The notes: generated by a model not told the origin, from the sequence alone. A stretch of DNA of 64,000 nucleotides from Prostheceraeus crozeri (GCA_907163375.1 CAJQUW010015437.1:372001-436000); one strand, 5' to 3'; counted from the first letter of the stretch, positions 45,076-53,879 are shown. Numbers and translations are program-made.

Positions 45076-45594
45076 ATGCCTATAATTTATGAACACAATC
45101 TTAAACATTTTGCTTCAAATCAAAGAATTGCTCATGAACCACGTATGAATCCTGTTTATCATTATGATAATAGAGAAACAGTCGGAACACAAAAGGTCCC
45201 AGGCACCGCAGGTGCCGTTCACACGGAAGGAGCTGGCATCTTTTCTGGTATTGGAAGTATCGTTAACTTAATTAAAAATAATAAAGATTTGATTACATCT
45301 GCTGCAAAAGGAGCAGCTGCTATAGGTAGTACAGCTAGTGCAATATCAAATGCTGTCAAGTCTCAAAGCGAATTAAAACAACTAGAAGCTATTTGTAAAC
45401 TTAGGAATGATTCTGAAGAACTAAAAAATTTAAAAAAACTTTCAGATGAAACAAAAAATAAAATTGCTAACATAGCTGTTGGGGAAACCTTGAGGAGCGG
45501 AGCTCCGTCTGATAGTAAACATAAGAAGAAATCAGGCGTAGCCATAAAACGTTCAATTGAAGAAATAAGAGGACATGGTCTAGCAAAATTCTAA
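45076..45594 (+). CDS. Minor virion-like protein with a membrane-active segment (172 aa)
   Basis: The frame has the AAAAATG context and is intact. After a polar N-terminal region (MPIIYEHNLKHFASNQRIAH) comes a Gly/Ala-rich hydrophobic stretch (GAGIFSGIGSIVNLIKNN, then ITSAAKGAAAIGSTASAISN), a charged helix and a basic C terminus ending IEEIRGHGLAKF. The IRGHG string fits the adenovirus protease type II consensus ([MIL]xGx-G). Such Gly/Ala-rich peptides with protease sites are known among minor virion proteins of adenovirus-like and adintovirus-like elements, where they help breach membranes; that role is inference here. Two GC hairpins (45202, 45494) are inserted in frame. Confidence 0.65.
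   Translation: MPIIYEHNLKHFASNQRIAHEPRMNPVYHYDNRETVGTQKVPGTAGAVHTEGAGIFSGIGSIVNLIKNNKDLITSAAKGAAAIGSTASAISNAVKSQSELKQLEAICKLRNDSEELKNLKKLSDETKNKIANIAVGETLRSGAPSDSKHKKKSGVAIKRSIEEIRGHGLAKF
45202..45216. repeat. In-frame GC mini-hairpin GGCACC-GCA-GGTGCC
   Basis: Perfect 6-bp stem with a three-base loop inside the 172-codon gene, encoding GTAGA. Confidence 0.85.
45494..45506. repeat. In-frame GC mini-hairpin GGAGC-GGA-GCTCC
   Basis: Perfect 5-bp stem with a GGA loop in the same gene, encoding RSGAP. Same stem sequence as the intergenic hairpin at 45007-45019, with a different loop base. Confidence 0.85.
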
Positions 45595-45716
45595 AATATA
45601 TTTTTTAATAAAATTTTTTAGTAAAATTGTTTTAGCAAAATTTTTTTAGTAAAATTTTTTAGAAAAATTTTTCTGTGTGTGAGAAAAAACAAAAAGTCAA
45701 ATTATTTTTTATAAAA

Positions 45717-47051
45717 ATGTCTTCGCTTATCGAAAATAAATTTGAATTAGATAAACCACCAGGTGTTAGTTATAATCAAAAAAAGAATGACTATATAAGA
45801 ATTGCTATGAATCCCGGATCTTCTATTAGAGTAAATACTGGAGGAGATTTAATTTTTGAAGTTGATAATCAGCAGAGTTATTTATATTTACCTGATTCAT
45901 TTTTACACTGTGAATATTCTTTATATAGTGATGCCAATTTTACAACACCATTACCAGAAACCGATAATATTGCACTAGAGAATAGTTTTTTTCCAAGATT
46001 ATTTACACAAATGCGTTTAGATGTTGCAACTCAAAATATAGAAACAATAAGTGATTCTCCAGATGTAATTGATACAATGCTTAGATTTGTAACAATTGGT
46101 GAAAATAATAAAAAGTATGAAATCGAAGGTTGGTTTCCTGATACGAATGATGGTATAATTGTTGATGATTTAACTCACGCTGGAACAGATGCAGCAGGAA
46201 TTGCGAAAGATGTAGGATATATTGCAAAACATTTAAATAAAACAAACAATAGTGCATATAAAGAAAGACGTGAATTTAACAAGAAAAGTAAACAGACAGT
46301 AAATTGGTCATTGTTTCCATTATTCGGATATTTAGATTATGATAAAATATCATATCAATTAAAATTTAAATTAATAATTCATCGCACAGCAAATAATGAA
46401 TTAATCTTTTTTGGTAAGACTGGAAAAAAAGCATATTTAAAAATTGATAGACTTGAATGGTGGATTAAGCATATTACTCCTAGTTTAGAGATTGAAACAG
46501 CTATTGCAAAAAGATTAAATACTAACAAACCAATTCCAGTAAATTTTCTAAAGCGTACTGCTAGTTCAGTAACTTTTTCAGAGCAAAGATTTAACTGGCA
46601 TTTTACTAGAACTTCGAATACTCCAAGATATTTATTACTAACTCTTCAAAGAAATAATTCTCCAAGTTTTGATAAGAACAATAATCTCTTCCATATTAAT
46701 ACAATTCGAAGTTTACAAGTTTCAATAAATCAAACCCGATATCCAATTGATCCATTAAGATTCGATGATACCAATAATCAATTTATGGAAGGATATGATT
46801 CTTATCGAAATCTTTGTATAGAATTTGGAGTTGAACCACAATTAACTCCTGGAGATTGGAGACATTTATATCCTGTTTTCTGTTTCGATTTAAGTGCACA
46901 ATCTGAAGATATTATCAAGACTGGTTGTGATGTAACAATTAATATTGAAAAGAAAGATTCCACAACTTCATTGATGGCTTGTGGTTTATTGCTAGAAGAT
47001 GTAAAATATTCTATTGAAATTCTTAATGGAAAGATGGTAAGGATCGGTTAG
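45717..47051 (+). CDS. Major capsid protein (double jelly roll, PY-type)
   Basis: The ATG at 45717 (context TATAAAAATG) is preferred over one at 45675, which would add a basic tail not seen in the family. The intact 444-residue product matches the Polinton major capsid protein in length and pattern: an N-terminal SYNQKKNDYIRIAMNPGSSI followed by beta-rich segments, LENSFFPRLFTQMRLDVATQ, a central WWIKHITPSLEIE, and the C-terminal LTPGDWRHLYPVFCFDLSAQ with a final strand region ending IEILNGKMVRIG. It would form the hexagonal capsid lattice. The gene ends directly in a GC hairpin cluster. It is one of the few completely open core genes here, with the penton and protease. Confidence 0.85.
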   Translation: MSSLIENKFELDKPPGVSYNQKKNDYIRIAMNPGSSIRVNTGGDLIFEVDNQQSYLYLPDSFLHCEYSLYSDANFTTPLPETDNIALENSFFPRLFTQMRLDVATQNIETISDSPDVIDTMLRFVTIGENNKKYEIEGWFPDTNDGIIVDDLTHAGTDAAGIAKDVGYIAKHLNKTNNSAYKERREFNKKSKQTVNWSLFPLFGYLDYDKISYQLKFKLIIHRTANNELIFFGKTGKKAYLKIDRLEWWIKHITPSLEIETAIAKRLNTNKPIPVNFLKRTASSVTFSEQRFNWHFTRTSNTPRYLLLTLQRNNSPSFDKNNNLFHINTIRSLQVSINQTRYPIDPLRFDDTNNQFMEGYDSYRNLCIEFGVEPQLTPGDWRHLYPVFCFDLSAQSEDIIKTGCDVTINIEKKDSTTSLMACGLLLEDVKYSIEILNGKMVRIG

Positions 47052-47113
47052 TAACCTTAGGACCTTCGGTCCGATAGGCTAAAGCCCAAGACTTCGTCGA
47101 TCGGTTAGTAACC
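47046..47113. repeat. GC mini-hairpin cluster after the capsid gene
   Basis: In order: GGTT-AGT-AACC (47046, overlapping the stop codon), GGACC-TTC-GGTCC (47060), a GGCTAAAGCC stem (47077), GAC-TTC-GTC (47090) and a second GGTT-AGT-AACC (47103). The set corresponds, inverted, to the cluster at 44980-45032. Confidence 0.85.
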
Positions 47114-47158
47114 TGAGGACCTTTGGTAACCATAAAAAATGGTAACCGTAAAATTTTG

Positions 47159-47335
47159 ATAACTAGAATAGATTAAAATTTTTTGGTAACTTAAAATTTT
47201 TCATAACTAGAATAGATTAAAAATTCTTAACTTAAAATCTTTCATAACTAGAATAGATTAAAAAAATTCTTAGATTAAAATTTATTCATAACTAGAATAG
47301 ATTAAAATTTTTGATAACTAAAAATTTTTTGATTA
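47159..47335. repeat. Direct repeats upstream of the 160-codon gene
   Basis: Four copies of ATAACTAGAATAGATTAAAA starting at about 47159, 47203, 47244 and 47288, spaced 41-44 bp apart. They occupy the whole leader of the next gene, so a promoter or regulatory role is possible. Confidence 0.8.
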
Positions 47336-47338
47336 AAA

Positions 47339-47821
47339 ATGTCGCAAGAGAAAAGTAATAATAATAAAACTGTTGAATTAAAATTACGTAATATTGTTGA
47401 CAAAAATACCCCTAAAACTATTACGATTAACAAAAAAAAGTATTACATAAGTAAACCAATGCTAGAGAATATTCAATTACAAGAAGAAAAGAATGGCGAG
47501 ATTCTCCCATTAATTCCACTAATAATAGGTGGCATAGCTGCAGCAGGAAGTGTTGCAGGTAGGATAGCTGGTATTGTCCAAGCAGTAAATAAAAATAAAT
47601 CAGAGAAGGCAGCATTAGAAGAACAAAAACGTCATAATAGAGAGTTAGAGAAAGTTGCTAGGAGAGAAGGAATAGTAGATAATTTTATTAGTAAATTAAA
47701 ATTTGTTGATGAAGGAAAACGAGTTCTTAAAAATATTCTCCACAATGTTGATGATTTAATTGAAATTAAAGAAACTAAAGCTGGTTCTGGAATATATCTA
47801 AGTCCTAGTATGATAAGGTAA
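47339..47821 (+). CDS. Minor virion-like protein with an Ala/Gly membrane segment (160 aa)
   Basis: The start has the AAAAATG context and the frame is intact. A polar N terminus is followed by a hydrophobic segment (residues about 57-82: ILPLIPLIIGGIAAAGSVAG then RIAGIVQAVNKNK), a basic helix, and a C terminus GSGIYLSPSMIR. This order (LPL...GG...AG, a basic helix, then GSGIYL) matches the lytic-peptide-type minor virion proteins reported for adintoviruses and relatives. IIGG fits a protease type I site. A role in membrane disruption during entry is inferred, not shown. Confidence 0.65.
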   Translation: MSQEKSNNNKTVELKLRNIVDKNTPKTITINKKKYYISKPMLENIQLQEEKNGEILPLIPLIIGGIAAAGSVAGRIAGIVQAVNKNKSEKAALEEQKRHNRELEKVARREGIVDNFISKLKFVDEGKRVLKNILHNVDDLIEIKETKAGSGIYLSPSMIR

Positions 47822-47843
47822 AACATTTATTTTATCTTTTAAA

Positions 47844-49144
47844 ATGAATTCTACAAATTCCGAAAATTTAATTAAATTAAAAATTGCTAATTTAGATTTA
47901 TTAAATTATCTATTAAACAAAAATAAAAACTCAAATTCTAAAATTTATGAAGGTAACGACATACAAAAAACATTAGAAAACTTTCCTGGATTTATTTGGA
48001 GTAAATATTCGAAAGAAAAACATCTTCCTGGTCATTCATATACCGGTCCAGGAGCTCGATTAGATATAAGACTAGATGAGAATAATAATCCGAAACCAGG
48101 TGAAGAACCAATGAATAGAGTAGATGCCGCAGCTTATAGACATGATTTAGCTTATCGAAATCATGATCTAAGTTCTCGACATGAAGCTGATAAGAAGATG
48201 ATTCAAGAATTAGATAGTATTCAAAATCCTACATTTAGAGAAAAAATTGAAAGAATGTTTGTTAAGAAAGCTTTACAAGCTAAAATATTATTCGGTCAGG
48301 GGATAGATGAAACGACAGCAAAGCTGTCTGAGAGCAACGCTCGAACCTACGCCTCCGAAATTCATAAAGAATACAGAAGGCCTAAATATTTATTGAAAGT
48401 AAAAGTATTTAATAAAGATGATATTTGGAGTGCTGATCTTATTCATATGCCGAATGAAAAAGATTATAAATACGCATTGACCGTTATAGATTTTATTTAT
48501 ATACACGATACGCTTGGGTAAAGCCTTTAAAAAATAAAAGTGGTCTATCAGTTAAATATGCGTTTGAAGAAATCTTTAAAGAAAGTAATAGAAAGCCAAG
48601 GAAATTGTTTGTTGATAAAGGGTCGGAATTTTATAACCGAAACGTTCAGCCACTATTTGAAACTGTTTATTCAACTGAAAATGCAGGAAAAGCTGTAGTG
48701 ATAGAAAGATTCAATCGGACGTTAAAAAATAAATTATTCAAGAAATTTACTGAGCGAGGAAATCAGAAATGGTTGAAGATATTACCAGGAATTGTAGAAG
48801 AGTACAATAATAAAGTTCATTCTGGTATTGAAGAAACCCCAAAGAATGCTTCTGACGACCCCGATTTGATAAGAAAAAAAATATTCGAGAATAATTATTC
48901 GAACGAAAATAATAATCCGAATTTGCAGAAACTTTAGCCGAAATCTAAAATTGGAGATAGAGTTAGAATATTTAAATATAAGAATAAATTTGAAAAAGGC
49001 TTCGTCGGATACTGGACGAAAGAGATATTTGAAGTTTGTAAAATAAACCAAACTTATCCGATTACTTACGAAATCAAAGATTTAGATAATGAAGATATCA
49101 GAGGCCGTTTTTATCAAAATGAATTACAACGAACTGATTTTTAA
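47844..49144 (+). pseudogene. int: PLA2-like domain joined to a retroviral-type integrase
   Basis: The frame begins with ATG at 47844 22 bases after the previous gene. Residues about 45-115 resemble the parvovirus VP1-type phospholipase A2: a calcium loop YTGPG (66-70), then DAAAYRHDLAY with the catalytic HD at 100-101. After LFGQG (149-153) and a hairpin-coded linker, the integrase follows: first Asp in IWSADL (198), frame change just before 48500, second Asp in LFVDKGSEFYN (about 48612), and Glu in VIERFNRT (about 48708), so the DDE triad is present. A TAG at 48935 splits off an SH3/chromo-like C-terminal part that ends in TAA at 49142. The integrase would insert the element with 6-bp duplications. 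Joining PLA2 to integrase in one frame is unusual. Confidence 0.85.
48314..48342. repeat. Two GC mini-hairpins at the PLA2-integrase junction
   Basis: GACAGC-AAA-GCTGTC (48314-48328) and GAGC-AAC-GCTC (48332-48342) lie in frame between the two domains, where other members of this hairpin family lie between genes. Confidence 0.85.
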
Positions 49145-49146
49145 TT

Positions 49147-49176
49147 ATCATTATTATTATTATTATTATTATTGGA
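49147..49176. repeat. TTA trinucleotide microsatellite
   Basis: About nine ATT/TTA units directly after the integrase stop, in the gap between the convergent integrase and protease genes. Confidence 0.9.
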
Positions 49177-49187
49177 ACTACCGTTTC

Positions 49188-49233
49188 GGGAATGAAATTC
49201 CCTTGCTAGGCGTAGCCATAGAACCTACGGTTC
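49188..49233. repeat. GC mini-hairpin cluster between integrase and protease
   Basis: GGGAAT-GAA-ATTCCC (49188-49202), then the double unit GGC-GTA-GCC, ATA, GAACC-TAC-GGTTC (49209-49233), which overlaps the C-terminal codons of the protease. The double unit matches that at 42066-42091 with changes confined to loops. Confidence 0.85.
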
Positions 49234-49683
49234 GTTCAATTCTAACATAATATCTAGAAATGGTACTCCTTTTTGTAATTTAAATAAAACATAAAGACAT
49301 AATTGACCACAATAAGTAGTTCCTGGTTTTTGAATTTGAAATGTATTATAAGTTCCATTGCCAAGTAATTTTTTAACTTCGTTTGTTGGAGGCAATCCAT
49401 AAGAGTCAAAATAATAATTATCTCGATTTTTATTAAAGATACCTGCAGACCAATGTATTCCTTTTTCATCTGACGTATGAAGATTTGTTATGAAATTTAT
49501 AGTTATTGATTGAACTTTGTTCGGGGAACTGAAGGTTCCTGTTGGCTTATTTTTTAAGAATTGTAATTCGACTCTCATTAGAACATGAAAATTCTTTATT
49601 CCCAATTGATTTGCGATTTTCTTTAAATCGAAATTCGTTGTTTGTGTTCCATATAATTTCAAAAACTCATTTATGTTGCTCAT
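49225..49683 (-). CDS. Adenain-like cysteine protease
   Basis: An intact 152-codon frame with the triad layout of adenovirus-type proteases: His77 in KGIHWSAGIF, Asp93 in YYFDSYGLPP (16 residues later, as in the family), a Gln in FQIQKPG, and Cys125 in TTYCGQLCLYVLFKLQ. The length is somewhat short for adenain-like enzymes, which is usual in Polintons. It would mature virion proteins during assembly; candidate sites (LFGQG, IRGHG, IIGG) are seen in three neighbouring proteins. It is transcribed leftward from near the right end, convergent with the integrase. A further GGAAC...GTTCC stem (49525-49539) lies inside it. Confidence 0.85.
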   Translation of the reverse strand: MSNINEFLKLYGTQTTNFDLKKIANQLGIKNFHVLMRVELQFLKNKPTGTFSSPNKVQSITINFITNLHTSDEKGIHWSAGIFNKNRDNYYFDSYGLPPTNEVKKLLGNGTYNTFQIQKPGTTYCGQLCLYVLFKLQKGVPFLDIMLELNEP

Positions 49684-49689
49684 TTTATA

Positions 49690-50714
49690 ATAAAAAAATT
49701 TCTTAAGGGACCCCTAGAAGTCAGAAGGGAGGGGGTATTGATTTAAAACTGTTCCACAATGATGACTTTCCTTACTACTTAGTCAGAAGGGGGTATTGAT
49801 TTAAGACTGTTCTCTAATGATGACTTTCCTTACTACTTATTCGATTTTGAAATGATTTAATTGAATCTAAATTAAAACGTTACATTGTTACATTTTATTA
49901 GTAGAGTACTTTTGTTTACTCTTGTTAACATTGTTTTTTATTAGTTAGTACTCATTTTAAATGGAATAAAATGTCTTGTTTAACAATGTTCCATTTTATT
50001 TTTATGAACTCTCATTAAGAGGATATTGTTTGTTTTGTCTGTATTAAGACAATAGCAACATCTGTTACCACATTTCTCAAACCGCATGATTGTTCTAGGG
50101 ATCATACGGGTTGTGCATTCATAACATGGCGTTAATAACATAAAAGCAATCTATTAATTCATTCTATGCTTTGAGGGAATATTCTGTTGTAGCAATCATT
50201 CAATACAATATCGCAGTATCGATAGTCGAGACCGACTGTCGAACCAAAACCGCAAAAGTTCTGGCTTTGGTCGGTGATCTGGCTCGCGTTTTGGCCGATG
50301 AAATGATTTACAATGCGGTGCAATTTCCCCATTGTCATTCAAGTACATTTAATCATACGCGTCATGTCATACCCGTATGTTGTCAAGCAAACTTCATACA
50401 CCAACAATGCCGCTTTGCTTAGATCACCATTCATAATTTTCACTTGCTATTTAAACACGCACAATTCATAAAACATGACACATTACAATCTTAGTTTAAA
50501 TCTTATCATCACAATGGTTGGATCTACTGAAAGATCTGTTCGATTGGAGACAAAGCGGAGAAGAATTCGGAAGTTAACAAGGGAAATCATACATCTGCAA
50601 GCACAAAGTAAAATATTCTTACACTTGGATATGAGAAGAATTTTTGAATACATCGGAGACCCGCACATCAATTATAGGACATGATTTAAGAGAGAGAAAA
50701 AATTGTAATTCTCA
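49690..50714. other. Cargo-like region between protease and right terminus
   Basis: About 1 kb with composition closer to the host than to the Polinton genes. It starts with a ~66-bp direct repeat (49717-49781 and 49783-49842, GGGGGTATTGATTTAA and following). Two small frames, 50171-50422 and a basic 56-codon frame from ATG at 50514 to 50684 (VRLETKRRRIRKLTREIIHL), are possible but resemble nothing known to me. It may be captured DNA or the region controlling the leftward protease. Confidence 0.4.
49717..49842 (+). repeat. ~66-bp direct repeat
   Basis: Two adjacent copies of a unit containing GGGGGTATTGATTTAA, ACTGTTC and GATGACTTTCCTTACTACTTA, upstream of the protease start. Confidence 0.85.
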
Positions 50715-51076
50715 AATTTGAAATTCTCAACTTTTATGATTTTTTCGGTGTCCTGGAACGGTCATGATTTAAGCAATGAAAAATGTCATAATCACAAATT
50801 TGAGATTTTGAAACATTTGAAAATTGGGTATTTTTAAAAACGCCTAAATTTATGAATTTAGGTCTTCATAACCTGAAAAATGACCAAAATTCATGAATTT
50901 AGACCATTTAAAAAGTACCATTTTTTGAAAAATCGGTATCTTTAAAAACGACTAAATTCATGAATTTAGGTCTTAGAAACCTGAAAAAGGGTCTAAATTC
51001 ATGAATTTATGTCGTTTTTAAAGATATTATTTTTTTGAATTTTATGGTGTCCTGGAACGGTCTTTTGCCCATTACT
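50715..51076 (-). repeat. Right terminal inverted repeat
   Basis: Inverse match of the left repeat, lacking its 80-bp internal duplication. It carries two copies of the terminal motif GGTGTCCTGGAACGGTC (50747 and 51046). Confidence 0.92.
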
Positions 51077-51082
51077 AAGCGA
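51077..51082. repeat. Target-site duplication of the Polinton, right copy
   Basis: AAGCGA, identical to 33797-33802. Confidence 0.9.
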
Positions 51083-51946
51083 CGATAGAAAATCGGCTGG
51101 AAGACCGAGAATACCCCGTATAGGCCCTTAATCCTGAAATGCTGTCTTGAGCGCATTCCTAAAGTTCTCTATCGAGCAAATACCCAGTAAAAATTCTTTA
51201 AAAAATTCCCTGATCAGATCCATGGCGTGTGTCAACACACAAACAAAAGAAGCAAAACAAAGACAAAATACAAATTTGATTTTGTGGCCATGGTTTTAGA
51301 CCAGCCATTTCATGAGCCCTACCGCGGTTGACAATTTATCTACAATTACGTAACTGACTTTACCATCGGGTATATTGTAAGCTGCTGATGACATGTAATA
51401 AGCCAGACACGTTTACAGCTTCCTCAATGTTGTCGCTTCTTTCAAATCAAATCATGTTATCATGATGTTGAAGGCTAGGAACAGGAGACAATTCAATTTT
51501 CCTGGCATTGTGCTAAAAACAGGCGGGTCACTTCTTCTTTTTTGCCTTCGTGAAATTATTTACAAAATAAAATTGAAGATGTAAAAACCACGGCGCTTCG
51601 TGTCACAGACACACTCAGTTGTTGATGTTTCGTAAGGGCTGAAAGCTTTACTTTTTATGGATTTTCATGAGAGCAGCAACTCCGAATACTCTTACACGTC
51701 ATATTTTATCCATGTGCTGCATACTATTTTATATCATAATACAGATTTCTAGTTTCTCAATTTGACACAATTTTTGAGTTGGCTGTCAGGAAACTCCTTT
51801 ATTTCATTTCATAAGAAATTGCCGATTAAAATGGTGATATCTGTATAGATTTGACTATAAGGTCAACTGTCGACTATAGGCCAAGTATACCTACATATAC
51901 ATGTACACTACCACTGAAATTCACTGATATATAGAACAAAGGTAAA
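51083..51946. other. Stretch without a recognisable gene
   Basis: Right flank of the Polinton. No supported coding frame or RNA gene. Confidence 0.3.
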
Positions 51947-51948
51947 TA

Positions 51949-53877
51949 CAGTATTCCCTGTCATTAACGACCCTGCTTTTAACGACTTCCCGTGGATTAC
52001 GATCAAAAAATTTGGCACCGATTCAAAATTACTACATCTCGTATATAGTTCAACCTGTGCATTACGGCTTCCTGTCTAACGCGACTTACGACCTCAGTAA
52101 TTTGGCAAATTGTTCTCTGATCCCTGTCTATTGCGACCGCAGATTTCGGGGGAACAATAAATACGTGCAGATGTTTCGCTAACTTTATGTATTAATAACA
52201 GACAAACACCGATGGTCTTATTACGAAACAGCTGTCAGCTATACATCTTAATCCCTCACTTTTAACTCTGACAGATACATGAGTCTTCATACTCTCAACT
52301 TACTGGTTTCATCTTGCCGGAGAAGGCTAACTTGTATGCTGAAAACACAATCGAGTATACATGCATGTACCGTACATACTGTAATAGACCTACATCTGAA
52401 TTTATTCTACACCGGTAGTCAGTGGCGTCGCGTGCTCCCAGACCATAGGCCTTCACTCGGCATTGGAATACTATTTCTATACCAGACATTTTTTTATGTT
52501 GCAACATTAATTTTCATAAAAGTTGAATTTTTAATAACAATTTCCCGAAAAATTTTTTAAGGCCAAGTGAATGTGCACATGAGAAGCGATTGCTCATGTC
52601 TCTTAACCGCCTTACTCAAGGAACTGATTACCTCTCTGTCCAGACCACATTTTCTCGAGAAAAAAGGAGGCAAGGTCAACAGTTTCTTGCGTTTCTCATG
52701 GCCGGTCATCCACTCATGTGTTCAAACTTTGATGCATTAAAATGTCTTGTGTATTTCTTATTTCTTTCTCTGTGAGCACTTTCAATTTTTAAATCAGGTG
52801 TTGGCCTACCTTGCTTGACGACTGTCATCTTTTCAGTATATTCCCTTCGGACGAAAGGCGTGGTTATGATCTTATCTGCAGTACTAAACATAGTGTCACT
52901 CCAATCACGTAAAAACAACTTATGGAATTCTACCGAATGTGAGTGTTCGAGTCAGATGCATTACTCTGCATTCATTGGAGAACGCTCATCATCTGATCGC
53001 AGTCTTGTCTGAACGTCAGCCATCTGCTACTGTTGACGTAATGGCCTCTCTGACATAAAGCGAATCCAGAAACAATTGGGTAGCGCTTCCCTTACTATAT
53101 TTGGATACCGCGCTTCGATCAAGAATCGCGTAAAATTTCAATGCAAAAATTGGAGAAGGCAAAGCATTATGTCTATCGGGAAAGCCAATATTGCCGCGGG
53201 CGCGTGCGCTTACTGCCTCACACGCACACAATTCTCTTTCGCTGTCTGAACATCAATGCTCCGTCTGAACACACGACCAGCTTGTGTGTCTAACTGTTCG
53301 AAGAAAACAGCTGTGATTCGGGCACGTGCTGCAAAACTGTTCAATGAGGTTGAGCGTCTGACTTTGAGACGGAAAGCTGTGCACAGCTGTCACAATAAGC
53401 TATCGAATTTAAATGAATGATGACACTTTTCATTTTTATAATTGTTGTAAAATTATTTTTGAGGATGCGCCGAAGGCCTCGCAGGTACGGAGATAGTTTT
53501 ACATAATGTCTACATGCAGTGCCTAATACATTGCATCATCAAAGTTTCTCATTGATTAATGAGCGCTTTATACTTATGTTTGTGTGTCACATTTTTGTTG
53601 TATCTCTATACAGTTTGCTAAATTTTAATTGAATCTTGCCTAATTGGCCCTTTGAATGGATACTATTATAGCCTCTGAAACTATAAAAGCTAGTATCATT
53701 CGTGCAATCATGCTGTGTTGGACTTGTGAGTGCGCGTATGCTTAAGATTGCATATTGCTGTAATGTCATGCATCATATAAAAAGGTAGTCAAAGTTTTAC
53801 CTGCAAATAACGACCACCTGTCTATAACGACTTTATTTGCTTGGAAAATAGGCGGTCGTTAAATACAGGGACTACTG
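51949..53877. mobile_element. pogo/Tigger-like non-autonomous element
   Basis: The left end CAGTATTCCCTGTCATTAACGACC is matched, inverted, by the right end (CAGTAGTCCCTGTATTTAACGACC read inward), with TA on both sides (51947-51948, 53878-53879). Inside each end the AACGAC text repeats several times. No CENP-B-like HTH or DDE frame is visible in the 1.9 kb, so it is a deletion derivative. Confidence 0.8.
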
Positions 53878-53879
53878 TA

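Larger units (their letters stand above)
33803..51076 (+). mobile_element. Maverick/Polinton (adintovirus-like) element, 17.3 kb
   Basis: The element has perfect 6-bp target duplications, terminal inverted repeats beginning AGTAATGGGC, and the full Polinton core set: protein-primed PolB, retroviral-type integrase, FtsK-type ATPase, adenain-like protease, major capsid and penton-like proteins. Size and terminal AG agree with the class. Gene order: rightward TM protein, unknown protein, penton, ATPase; leftward PolB and an acidic protein; rightward fibre-like, two minor virion-like proteins, major capsid protein, PLA2-integrase; leftward protease. Base composition is more AT-rich than the flanks, apart from many GC-rich mini-hairpins. 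Several genes carry nonsense codons or frameshifts, so this copy cannot make particles on its own as read. Confidence 0.95.

Noticed and set aside
51949-53877. Internal frames considered as a pogo transposase
   Set aside because: None shows a CENP-B-type HTH or a DDE motif.
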